Assembly (NCBI RefSeq): GCF_900116425.1
Contig: NZ_FPAS01000001.1
Span: forward strand, 62,001 to 126,000
DNA from: Lishizhenia tianjinensis
GTDB taxonomy: Bacteria; Bacteroidota; Bacteroidia; Flavobacteriales_D; Crocinitomicaceae
Reading direction: 5' to 3'
Length of the DNA stretch: 64,000 nucleotides
Within the stretch, counting starts at the first letter, position 1. Each line of letters starts with the position of its first letter. Made by a program: the position numbers and the translations under genes. Shown here piece after piece: positions 11,074 through 19,536 of the stretch. Under the pieces are notes generated by a model. That model saw only the letters and a program-made list of their open reading frames with translations. It was not told where the DNA came from and made no database searches.

Positions 11074-13074
11074 TTAGTACTCCATTAATTCATTTATAGC
11101 AGTCAAAGCTCTTTCCTTGGGTAAAAAGTTAATTTCTAAACCAGCATCGAAAGGCACTGGAGTATCTAAAGAAGCTACACGTCTAACAGGAGCATCTAAA
11201 AATTTAAAGCAATTTTCAGTAACCAGGGCACTAATTTCAGCTCCAATTCCACCTGTCATACAATCTTCATGTAGCACTAAACATTTACCAGTTTTCTTCA
11301 CAGAGGCGTAAATTGCTTCTGTATCCAAAGGTGCCAGAGTTCTTAAGTCTATGATTTCTGCATCTATTCCAGATTCTGCAACAATTTCATTTGCCCAATG
11401 CACCCCTAAACCGTAAGTAATAATGGTTAAAGCTTTTCCTTCTCTAACAGTGTTCGCTTTTCCTATTTCTATCGTGTAGTAATCATCGTGTACTTCTTCT
11501 TTTATACTTCTGTACAAGAATTTGTGCTCAAAGAACATCACAGGGTTTGGATCTTCTATGGCTGCAGCTAACAATCCTTTTGCCTCTGATGGAGAAGATG
11601 GATAAAGAATTTTTAAACCTGGTGTATGGAAGAACCATGCTTCATTACTTTGCGAGTGGAAAGGTCCGGCAGCAACACCTGCACCGGTTGGCATACGCAC
11701 TACTACGTCGGCATTTTGTCCCCAACGCCAGTGAATTTTCGCCAAGTTGTTTACGATTTGGTTAAATCCACAGGTTACGAAATCTGCGAATTGCATTTCT
11801 ACAACAGCTTTCATTCCTTTCATGCTCAATCCTAAACCTGTACCAACGATAGCAGATTCACAAAGCGGTGTATTACGCACTCTTTCTTTACCAAATAGGT
11901 CTACAAAACCTTCTGTGATTTTAAATACACCTCCGTATTCAGCAACGTCTTGTCCCATAATTATAGTTTCTGGGAAACGCTGCATTGATTGTTTCAAACC
12001 ATCAGAAATGGCATCAATTAGTCTTTTCTCTGAGGTACTGTTAGAAACAGGTGCTATAACTTGTTGCTCATAAGGGGCAAACAAGTCTTCTATTTCTTTT
12101 TCTGTATTCGGAACTATTTTCTCCTCTGCTGAGGCGATGTCTAATCCGTTCTGAATTTCCTTTTTAATTGATTTAGTTAAATCTTTTATAAAGGCTTCAT
12201 CTATCACTCCTTCTTCTTTTAAGAAGAGTTCGAAGTTGGTTACAGGATCTTTAATTTGCCATTCGTCTTGTATGCCTTCTGGGTAGTATTTCGTTCCAGA
12301 AGCTTCTTCGTGCCCACGCATTCTGAAGGTCATACATTCTAATAGTACAGGTGCTGGATTTTCACGCATCTCCTCGGCTAAATTTCTAATTGTAGAAATA
12401 ACCTCCAAAATGTTGTTACCATCTATTTGCACGGCTTTCATTCCGTAACCTATTCCTTTGTCTATAAATTGCTTACACGCGAATTGTTCTGAGCTCGGCG
12501 TTGATAATCCCCAACAGTTGTTTTCTACTGTAAAAATTACAGGTAGTTTCCATACCGCTGCTACGTTTAATGATTCGTGGAAATCACCTTCAGATGCTCC
12601 TCCATCTCCTGTAAATACGATGGTTGCCTTCTTTTCATTCTTCACTTTATTGGCCAAGGCTATACCGTCGGCAATACCTAATTGTGGACCTAAGTGAGAA
12701 ATCATTCCAGCTATCTTGTAGTCTTTCGCTCCAAAGTGGAAAGAACGGTCTCTTCCTTTGGTGAACCCAGACATTTTCCCTTGAAATTGAGCGAAAAGTC
12801 TGTTCAAAGGAATTCCACGTGTAGTGAATATCCCTAAATTCCTGTGCATAGGAAGGATGAATTCATCCTCATCCATAGCTAAAGCAGCTCCAACAGAAAT
12901 TGCTTCTTGTCCCCAACCTGAGAACCATTTAGAAATTTTTCCTTGACGAAGAAGAATCAACATTTTCTCTTCTATCAAACGCGGTTTTAAAATCGCGGTA
13001 TATATGTCCTTCAATTCTTGATCAGAATACGCAGTTCTATCGTAGGTTATAGATCTTTTTTCAAGGATATCCAT
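11074..13074 (-). CDS. fused 2-oxoacid dehydrogenase E1 component, alpha plus beta subunits
   Basis: A TPP-dependent decarboxylase (666 aa from the ATG at 13074) joining both E1 subunits in one chain, as is usual in Bacteroidota. The alpha half (about 1-335) holds the TPP motif beginning GDGGASEGDF and ending VENN. The beta half (from about 345) begins LIDAISDGLKQSMQRFPETI with the transketolase pyrimidine domain and ends with the C-terminal transketolase domain. The substrate is probably a branched-chain 2-oxoacid or pyruvate; the sequence alone does not separate them. An upstream ATG at 13119 would add 15 residues (MNNKSIFVLKSKIFN) before the conserved start and is less likely. No E2 or E3 gene is adjacent. 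Confidence 0.93.
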   Translation of the reverse strand: MDILEKRSITYDRTAYSDQELKDIYTAILKPRLIEEKMLILLRQGKISKWFSGWGQEAISVGAALAMDEDEFILPMHRNLGIFTTRGIPLNRLFAQFQGKMSGFTKGRDRSFHFGAKDYKIAGMISHLGPQLGIADGIALANKVKNEKKATIVFTGDGGASEGDFHESLNVAAVWKLPVIFTVENNCWGLSTPSSEQFACKQFIDKGIGYGMKAVQIDGNNILEVISTIRNLAEEMRENPAPVLLECMTFRMRGHEEASGTKYYPEGIQDEWQIKDPVTNFELFLKEEGVIDEAFIKDLTKSIKKEIQNGLDIASAEEKIVPNTEKEIEDLFAPYEQQVIAPVSNSTSEKRLIDAISDGLKQSMQRFPETIIMGQDVAEYGGVFKITEGFVDLFGKERVRNTPLCESAIVGTGLGLSMKGMKAVVEMQFADFVTCGFNQIVNNLAKIHWRWGQNADVVVRMPTGAGVAAGPFHSQSNEAWFFHTPGLKILYPSSPSEAKGLLAAAIEDPNPVMFFEHKFLYRSIKEEVHDDYYTIEIGKANTVREGKALTIITYGLGVHWANEIVAESGIDAEIIDLRTLAPLDTEAIYASVKKTGKCLVLHEDCMTGGIGAEISALVTENCFKFLDAPVRRVASLDTPVPFDAGLEINFLPKERALTAINELMEY

Positions 13075-13097
13075 GTTAAATATTTTACTTTTTAAAA

Positions 13098-13105
13098 CAA
13101 AAATA
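13098..13105 (-). promoter_or_regulatory. candidate -7 box of the E1 gene
   Basis: The minus strand reads TATTTTTG, a match to TAnnTTTG, 23 nt before the favoured ATG at 13074. Its position supports that start over the ATG at 13119, which would lie upstream of the transcript start. Confidence 0.4.
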
Positions 13106-13151
13106 GATTTATTATTCACAAAGTTCTCTAGCTGAGGTCAGCTTTTCCAAA

Positions 13152-15098
13152 CTATTTTTTAGCCATCTCATTATCAATGTCTTTCCCTAAGAAATGTACA
13201 ATCAAATATAAAATGATAATTCCCAAAGGCATAGTAATGAAAGAGGAAATACCCATAGCTCCAGGAATGATTCCAAAGAACAGGGCAACTCCACCTACCG
13301 TTAAGGCATAAGGCATTTGACTTTTGACGTGGTTGATGTGATTACAAGAACTCGCCAAACTACTCAATATCGTTGTGTCAGAGATAGGAGAACAGTGATC
13401 TCCTAACACAGAACCTGCCAATACACTGGCTATGGTGTTGTACATGATTAAAGTTGCATCATAATCCAAAGCATCGCTTGCTACGGTAAATGACAATGGA
13501 ATTACAAGTGGGTACATTAAGGCCATGGTACTCCAAGAGGAACCCGTAGAGAAGGCAATGATGGCCGATAACACAAAGGTTAAACTTGGAATTATCCAAA
13601 CGTGTTTGAATTCTCCGGCAAAGAAGCTCTTTAAGTAATCTGCAGTATGCAAATCTTCCGTAACGCTGGCTAAGGACCAAGCTAGAACTAATATTACTAT
13701 GGCAGGCAACATGGTTTTAATTCCTGTCATTACAGACTCCATGGTGTCTTTTAAATCCATAATACCTTGACTCACCGTTAACAGTATAGCCAAAGCCAAT
13801 CCACTTAAACTCGACCAAAGTAAGGCTGCATAAGAGTCTGCGTTACCTATTACCAAACCGAGTTTTCTAAAGAAGCTATCTGAGGAGGCATCAATTACTT
13901 GAAGATTGCTCCAAACGCTTCCGTTAAAACTGCCAGCAACATCAATTATTTGTTGTTCACAGCTGGCAAGGCCTGTATATACCAAACCGATGATGGTACC
14001 TAGAACGACAGTTAAAATTGGTAGAAGTGCATTGAAGGCCCTGGGTTTTACTCCAGCTTTGGTTTCAAATTCTTTTAAATCTAACGTAGATTCATCATTG
14101 TCTGTACCACCATTTACACCCTCTTTTAAGGCTTTGCGTTCAAAATTGAGCATGGGCCCAAAGTCCTTTTGCTTGTACAACAAGAAGAACATGAAAAACA
14201 AGGTGAAAATAGGGTAGAAGGAGTAGGCCAAAGAGCTCATGAATATACCATAGGCTCCTTCATTTATTTCACCTCCGGCGGCTGTAATTTTGTTTACACC
14301 ATCAGAGATGTAAGTTAATTCTGCACCTATCCATGTGGTGATAAAAGCAATGGCTGCAATGGGTGCGGCTGTTGAATCTACGATATAGGCTAATTTTTCT
14401 CTTGAAATTCTAAGCTTATCTGTTACTGATCGCATAGTGTTACCTACAACCAGTGTATTTGCGTAATCATCAAAGAAAATGGCTATTCCTAAAAAATAAG
14501 TGGTCAACATTCCCGACTTTCGAGTTTTGGCAAAATTCACGATACGGTTTACCACACCTTGCATACCTCCGTTCTTTGAAATAAGGGCTACAATAGAACC
14601 TATGAGAAGGGAGAAGAGGATGACTGAGACATGACTGCCGTCTGACAAGGCATGTACCATGTACTTATCCAGCACAGTAAAAAATGCGCTAAAAATTCCG
14701 ATGAAACCATCTGCGTAACAAGAGAAAACAGCAGCTCCTACTAAAATACCTATGAAAAGAGAAGAGATAACCTCCTTAAATAAGAGGGCCAAAGCTATGG
14801 CAATAAGTGGTGGGAGTAAACTCAACCAACCCGGAATTACCATAGGTTCGTTGTGTGTATAACCTTCGTTGAGTTCTATAGTTCCGTTATGAATTTCAAT
14901 CTCTCCTTTGTAACCTTCATCCGTTGGCGTAAGTGCAACGTTTTCACCGTTTATCCAAAGGTGATTGATTTCCTCAGAAGTAGTAAGGGTGAAGGTGACT
15001 TGTTCTCCTTTCAATACTAATTCTGGAAATGTAAGGGTATTTTGCGCCTTTAAACCTAAGCTTAGAGTACAAAGTAGTACGAGAAATATATAACGCAT
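13152..15098 (-). CDS. NhaC-family Na+/H+ antiporter with extra N-terminal exported domain
   Basis: A 648-aa polytopic inner-membrane protein. It starts with a cleavable-looking signal (MRYIFLVLLCTLSLGLKAQ). Next is a beta-rich periplasmic stretch of about 65 residues (TLTFPELVLKGEQVTFTLTT ...). The transporter body of about 11-12 membrane segments starts at GWLSLLPPLIAIALALLFKE. The NhaC-like core includes FFDDYANTLVVGNTMR (about 208-223) and STGSSWSTMALMYPL, conserved in NhaC/YfkE-type proteins. It exchanges Na+ for H+ or a related metabolite pair; the substrate is not fixed by sequence. The signal and N-terminal domain are not part of the usual NhaC architecture. The gene stands alone, about 35 nt from the E1 coding region. 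Confidence 0.88.
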   Translation of the reverse strand: MRYIFLVLLCTLSLGLKAQNTLTFPELVLKGEQVTFTLTTSEEINHLWINGENVALTPTDEGYKGEIEIHNGTIELNEGYTHNEPMVIPGWLSLLPPLIAIALALLFKEVISSLFIGILVGAAVFSCYADGFIGIFSAFFTVLDKYMVHALSDGSHVSVILFSLLIGSIVALISKNGGMQGVVNRIVNFAKTRKSGMLTTYFLGIAIFFDDYANTLVVGNTMRSVTDKLRISREKLAYIVDSTAAPIAAIAFITTWIGAELTYISDGVNKITAAGGEINEGAYGIFMSSLAYSFYPIFTLFFMFFLLYKQKDFGPMLNFERKALKEGVNGGTDNDESTLDLKEFETKAGVKPRAFNALLPILTVVLGTIIGLVYTGLASCEQQIIDVAGSFNGSVWSNLQVIDASSDSFFRKLGLVIGNADSYAALLWSSLSGLALAILLTVSQGIMDLKDTMESVMTGIKTMLPAIVILVLAWSLASVTEDLHTADYLKSFFAGEFKHVWIIPSLTFVLSAIIAFSTGSSWSTMALMYPLVIPLSFTVASDALDYDATLIMYNTIASVLAGSVLGDHCSPISDTTILSSLASSCNHINHVKSQMPYALTVGGVALFFGIIPGAMGISSFITMPLGIIILYLIVHFLGKDIDNEMAKK

Positions 15099-15197
15099 AT
15101 GATGAGTTTCTTTTAGCGGATTCGAAAATAATCCATTTAAAGAGAATCGCCTATTTCCCGATGAATTTTATCGAAAAATAGGCGATATGTAAAATTA

Positions 15198-18100
15198 TTA
15201 TTCTGCTTTGAAGTTTTTATTATTTCCTTTCGTGTAAGGAATATTCGCTGCATTTAATTTTTCTTGTAAGGCAGCAACACGTGCCATGTAAGTTTCAATC
15301 GTCGGACGCAAGGCTGTGTATTCTTCCTCTGCAATTTTTATGTCCATTTGTTGCGTGGTAGTTGGAGCAGCTGTAGTTCCATAACGTTGGTAGTTCACCG
15401 TTCCTACTCGACCAGCGATACTTGGTGCTGTTTCAATTTCAAGGCTAGATTTTAATCTATCTCCCCACATTTTAATGCGAATCTCCTCGGCCATTTCTTC
15501 CAAAGCATTTACTTCCTTCAATAGGTTTAAATCTGCATTTGGTGCTTGAATTATCGCTGCTTTGATGAATTTTAAACGTTCTTCATTTTCTACATACATA
15601 CTTGCTGTACCAGAAATCTTTCTGTTGATCTCCATCATGCGTTGAGCAAAGGCCAAATTCTCTTCTTGAGAAGGATTTGCCAACATTTGGTTTTCTAGAA
15701 GTTTCACTTCAAAATTAGAAGTCGGTACAAGCTCTGTTATTGTTCCATTGTCTTCTAAATAAACAGTTACTTGATAAGTACCAGGGCTTACTAAAGGACC
15801 TTCATCTGGATTACTATATCTACCCGGTTTAAATTTATTCAAACGAATAGGGTTAGTAGAAGGAAGTCTCAAGTTCCAAGTCATGCGCTGTGTTCCTTGT
15901 TTAGGAGCAGAGAATAAACGTCTTACTGGATTACCATTAGCATCTGTAATTACCCAAATTAACTGTACTTTTTCTTCTCTTTTTTCTGCTCTAAGTTCTA
16001 CCAGTGTAGGGTAGGAGTTTGCAGCGCCATTTTTCTCATTTTCTTTTTCTGTTGCTTGACGTTCGTCTTTCAAGGTTTTGTATTCATTTTTCAAGTACAA
16101 GGTAAACGTCGCTCCGTATGCTGGGTTTTCTGCTACGTACATAGCTGCTCCTTGAGATCCTACTCCGCGTAAGCCTAAAGGATTGCTTTCTACATATAAA
16201 TCTGCTTTTGGAATAGGGAAGAGATGAGCCGTTTTGTTCAATTGTTCTGTACTTAATTGACGCAATAAGGCATAGTCATCTAAAACATAGAACCCTCTAC
16301 CAAAACTAGCCAAAACCAAATCATCTTCTCTTTCCTGGATGTCCATGTCTCTAACAGCTATTGTCGGAAGTCCATTTTTCAAAGCATTCCAATTTGCTCC
16401 AGCGTCTGTTGAGAAAAATGCTCCAAATTCAGTTCCTACAAAAAGCAAGTCTTTGTTTTTATGATCTTGTTCCATACAGTAAGTAGAACCTTTTTCTGGT
16501 AGATTATTACTGATATTCGTCCAGCTTTTTCCTTTGTTCTTACTTACAAAAACATAAGGTTTAAAGTCACCATTCTTGTGGTTATTGAAAATGGCGTAAA
16601 CTGTATTTGCGTCGTGCTTAGAGGCAAACAATTGGTTTACGTAGGTATTAGCAGGAACTCCATCTATACCTGAGATTTTTGTCCAATTTTTCCCATCATC
16701 TTCAGATACCTGTATCAAACCATCATCTGTACCAACATATAAAAGTCCTTTTTGAACGGGAGATTCATCCAGGGCAACAATGTTCCCATAAATCGTCGTT
16801 GATTTATTTTTCATCACCGCATCCATACTCCAAACCTGATCCATTACTGGAAGTTGGTTTCTATCGATTTGCTGTGTTAAATCAGGAGAAATGGTTTGCC
16901 AAGTATTTCCTCTGTCTGTAGATTTGAACAATTTGTTGGCCGCAAAATAAAGTGTTTTGTGATCGTGCGGAGAGATCAATAGTGGAGCATCCCAGTTCCA
17001 TCTGTAGGCGTCTTCTCCTTTTCCAGGTTGAGGCTGGATTCCAATCTTTTCTCCTGATTGTTTGTCATAACGAACTAACCATCCGTATTGCGACTGAGCA
17101 TAAACGATATTAGACTCAACAGGATCAATTGCAGATTCAAATCCATCACCACCGTTGGTAATGAACCAATCTGAATTTAAAATACCTGCATTATTGATAG
17201 TTTGTGAAGGTCCTCCCAAAGAGTTATTATCTTGAGTTCCTCCATAGATGTAATAGAAAGGTTCTGCATTATCTACCGCAACCTTGTAAAATTGTGTTAC
17301 CGGTAAATTGGCATAGAATTTCCAATCTTGTGCGTGGTTGTAAGTTTCGTAAATTCCTCCATCACATCCTACTAACCAGTGATCAGTGTTGTTTGGATTA
17401 ATCCAAATGGTATGGTTATCTACGTGTTTGTTTTTTTCACCTGTTCTTTTGAATGTTTTACCTCCGTCTTCTGTATGGTGTAACCAAGTATCCATAGAGA
17501 AGACTTTGTCTACATCGTAAGGATCACAAATAATTTCTTGGTAGTAATTACCTGAAGTTACATGTCCAGATTGTTTGCTCCAGCTTTCTCCTTTGTTCAC
17601 CGATTTGTAAAAACCTTGCTTTCCGTAACGTGCTTCAACAATGGCGTAAACAACATTAGGGTCTGCTGGCGAAACAGCAATTCCTAAACGTCCCATATCG
17701 TTTGTCGGCAAACCTTTGGCACTTTCTTTCCAAGTTTTACCTCCGTCTGTAGATTTGTATAAAGTAGATTCTGGTCCACCACCTATATAGGTGTAAACAT
17801 GACGTCTTCTTTGATGCGCCGCTGCGTATAAAATATCTGGATTCGAAGGATCTATAGCGATTTCTGAAATTCCTGTGTTTTCTGAAACAAATAAAGTTTG
17901 AGTCCACGTTTCACCACCATCTGTGGTCATGTAAACACCGCGTTCACCTCCTTTGCTCCAAAGTGGACCATAAGCGGCTACCCAAACAATATTTTCATTT
18001 TCTGGGTGTATGATGATGTTACCTATGTGCTCAGAATTTTTGAGTCCCATGTTTTTCCAGGTGTTTCCTCCATCCAAAGATTTGTAAACCCCATCTCCAT

Positions 18101-18473
18101 AAGCAACAGAACGTTGGTTGTTGTTCTCTCCTGAACCCAACCATACGGTATTCGGATTACTCGGTGCATATTCTACACAAGCAACAGAGTAAGAACCGTA
18201 ATTATCAAAAACCGGTGTAAAAGTAGTACCGTGATTGGTGGTTTTAAAAACATTTCCAGAAGCCACAGCTACCAACCATTCATTGGGGTTGTTGGGGTGA
18301 ACTTTTAAATCGGCAATTCTACCAGAGGTAACGGCCGGACCAACATTTCTGAATTGTAAAGCAGCATAACTACTACTGGGTAGTGTTGCATCTTCTTTTT
18401 TATCTTTCTTTTGGGCAGTTGCAGTACCTGCAATAAAAAAGGCACTTAAAGCTATTGCGGAAAGTTTTTTCAT
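15198..18473 (-). CDS. exported BNR/VPS10-type beta-propeller protein
   Basis: A 1091-aa secreted protein with a signal peptide ending GTATAQ. Residues about 40-740 hold repeated Asp-box/BNR motifs (KSLDGGNTW, MTTDGGETW, KSTDGGKTW, KSVNKGESW, KSTDRGNTW, SEDDGKNW, FSTDAGANW), giving a sortilin/VPS10-like beta-propeller. The C-terminal part (about 760-1091) has an immunoglobulin-like region and a helical tail. Bacteroidota genomes often call these glycosyl hydrolases, but no sialidase catalytic arginine triad or Tyr/Glu pair is evident. No T9SS sorting domain is seen, so it is probably periplasmic. A binding role is as likely as hydrolysis. Confidence 0.8.
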   Translation of the reverse strand: MKKLSAIALSAFFIAGTATAQKKDKKEDATLPSSSYAALQFRNVGPAVTSGRIADLKVHPNNPNEWLVAVASGNVFKTTNHGTTFTPVFDNYGSYSVACVEYAPSNPNTVWLGSGENNNQRSVAYGDGVYKSLDGGNTWKNMGLKNSEHIGNIIIHPENENIVWVAAYGPLWSKGGERGVYMTTDGGETWTQTLFVSENTGISEIAIDPSNPDILYAAAHQRRRHVYTYIGGGPESTLYKSTDGGKTWKESAKGLPTNDMGRLGIAVSPADPNVVYAIVEARYGKQGFYKSVNKGESWSKQSGHVTSGNYYQEIICDPYDVDKVFSMDTWLHHTEDGGKTFKRTGEKNKHVDNHTIWINPNNTDHWLVGCDGGIYETYNHAQDWKFYANLPVTQFYKVAVDNAEPFYYIYGGTQDNNSLGGPSQTINNAGILNSDWFITNGGDGFESAIDPVESNIVYAQSQYGWLVRYDKQSGEKIGIQPQPGKGEDAYRWNWDAPLLISPHDHKTLYFAANKLFKSTDRGNTWQTISPDLTQQIDRNQLPVMDQVWSMDAVMKNKSTTIYGNIVALDESPVQKGLLYVGTDDGLIQVSEDDGKNWTKISGIDGVPANTYVNQLFASKHDANTVYAIFNNHKNGDFKPYVFVSKNKGKSWTNISNNLPEKGSTYCMEQDHKNKDLLFVGTEFGAFFSTDAGANWNALKNGLPTIAVRDMDIQEREDDLVLASFGRGFYVLDDYALLRQLSTEQLNKTAHLFPIPKADLYVESNPLGLRGVGSQGAAMYVAENPAYGATFTLYLKNEYKTLKDERQATEKENEKNGAANSYPTLVELRAEKREEKVQLIWVITDANGNPVRRLFSAPKQGTQRMTWNLRLPSTNPIRLNKFKPGRYSNPDEGPLVSPGTYQVTVYLEDNGTITELVPTSNFEVKLLENQMLANPSQEENLAFAQRMMEINRKISGTASMYVENEERLKFIKAAIIQAPNADLNLLKEVNALEEMAEEIRIKMWGDRLKSSLEIETAPSIAGRVGTVNYQRYGTTAAPTTTQQMDIKIAEEEYTALRPTIETYMARVAALQEKLNAANIPYTKGNNKNFKAE

Positions 18474-18702
18474 GGTTTTTTGTTTTATGGACCTTAAATA
18501 TAGGAATGTAATTAAGAATATAGAATTAAGAATGATGAAAGGGGAAGAGTAGTTTTGATTGTGAGAAGTGAGTAAAGGGAAAGGAAATCAAGGTTAGGTG
18601 TGTTGCATTTCAGGCGTAAGGTCTACTTTCATGATTTAAAGAAGTATACTTTTTAAAATTTGAATTAGTTTTAAAGAGAAAATTAAACTTAACACACTGC
18701 TT

Positions 18703-19476
18703 ATGAATACGAAATACCATGATTTGTACAAGGAGATTTTTGAGACCTTCAGAGAATATGAAGGAACTGTCATTGAAGATCAAATTAATAAATTGAGAGA
18801 ATTCGACTCCTTTCTTCCTCCCTCACAATCTTTTTTTATCGTTTCTAATACCACAAAAAACAGCTTTGAATTTGTGAGTGAAAATTTCGAAGTCGTACTA
18901 GGGTTGGAAATTGATAGAATGATAAATGAAGGGATTAACTATTGGTTCTCCTTTATACACCCCGAAGATTTAGAAATTTGGTTGAATATCATGGCGGATT
19001 TGATGCTTTTCACGATGACTGAGGTTTCTCCAGAGGAAAGACCCTTGCTTCATTATACGTGGAGTTTTAGAGTGAAAAATAAAAAAGGAGTGTATGTAAA
19101 AATCTTGGAGCATCAAACGCCTACCTTCTTCGATGAACATGTAAAACCAGTTATGGGAGTAGCTCAATTGACGGTTTTGGAAGAAAATCAACATTCACCC
19201 ATGGTGGCAACGGTTAAAAAACTAAATGCTAATAAGGAATACGAAACCTTGTTTTATAAAAACTATTCCCAAAAATTAATTGCAACAGATTTAAGCAATA
19301 GGGAACTGGATGTACTAAGACTTTTGGCCTTAAATAAAACAAGTAAGGAAATAGGAAACCAATTGTTTATTAGCTCTCATACCGTGGACGGACACAGACG
19401 CAAAATATTAAAGAAATTAGATTTTTCTAAAACCAATGAGCTGGTAAGTTATTGTATGAAAAATCAATTGTTTTAA
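18703..19476 (+). CDS. PAS-LuxR transcriptional regulator
   Basis: A 257-aa protein. A PAS_3-like sensor domain spans about 40-165 (SFFIVSNTTKNSFEFVSENF ... WFSFIHPEDLEIW). A C-terminal GerE/LuxR helix-turn-helix spans about 195-255 (LSNRELDVLRLLALNKTSKE ... ISSHTVDGHRRKILKKL). It is presumably a cytosolic one-component regulator binding DNA as a dimer; its signal is unknown. It is monocistronic, divergent from the BNR gene and convergent with the T9SS gene, with a terminator between them. A partly matching promoter (TCTACTTTC) lies about 70 nt upstream. Confidence 0.85.
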   Translation: MNTKYHDLYKEIFETFREYEGTVIEDQINKLREFDSFLPPSQSFFIVSNTTKNSFEFVSENFEVVLGLEIDRMINEGINYWFSFIHPEDLEIWLNIMADLMLFTMTEVSPEERPLLHYTWSFRVKNKKGVYVKILEHQTPTFFDEHVKPVMGVAQLTVLEENQHSPMVATVKKLNANKEYETLFYKNYSQKLIATDLSNRELDVLRLLALNKTSKEIGNQLFISSHTVDGHRRKILKKLDFSKTNELVSYCMKNQLF

Positions 19477-19480
19477 ACCA

Positions 19481-19512
19481 AAAAACTGCTAACGTTTAAG
19501 TTAGCAGTTTCA
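19481..19512. terminator. bidirectional terminator between convergent genes
   Basis: AAACTGCTAAC (19483-19493) pairs perfectly with GTTAGCAGTTT (19500-19510). The T-run is good on the minus strand, where it ends the transcript of the T9SS gene at 19537. On the plus strand the tail is weaker. Confidence 0.75.
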
Positions 19513-19536
19513 TTTAATTAGCAGTGAGTTTATAGG

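Noticed and set aside
13074-13119. Upstream start for the E1 dehydrogenase adding 15 residues
   Set aside because: The extra residues are not family-like and the candidate -7 box lies inside this stretch, so the ATG at 13074 is preferred.
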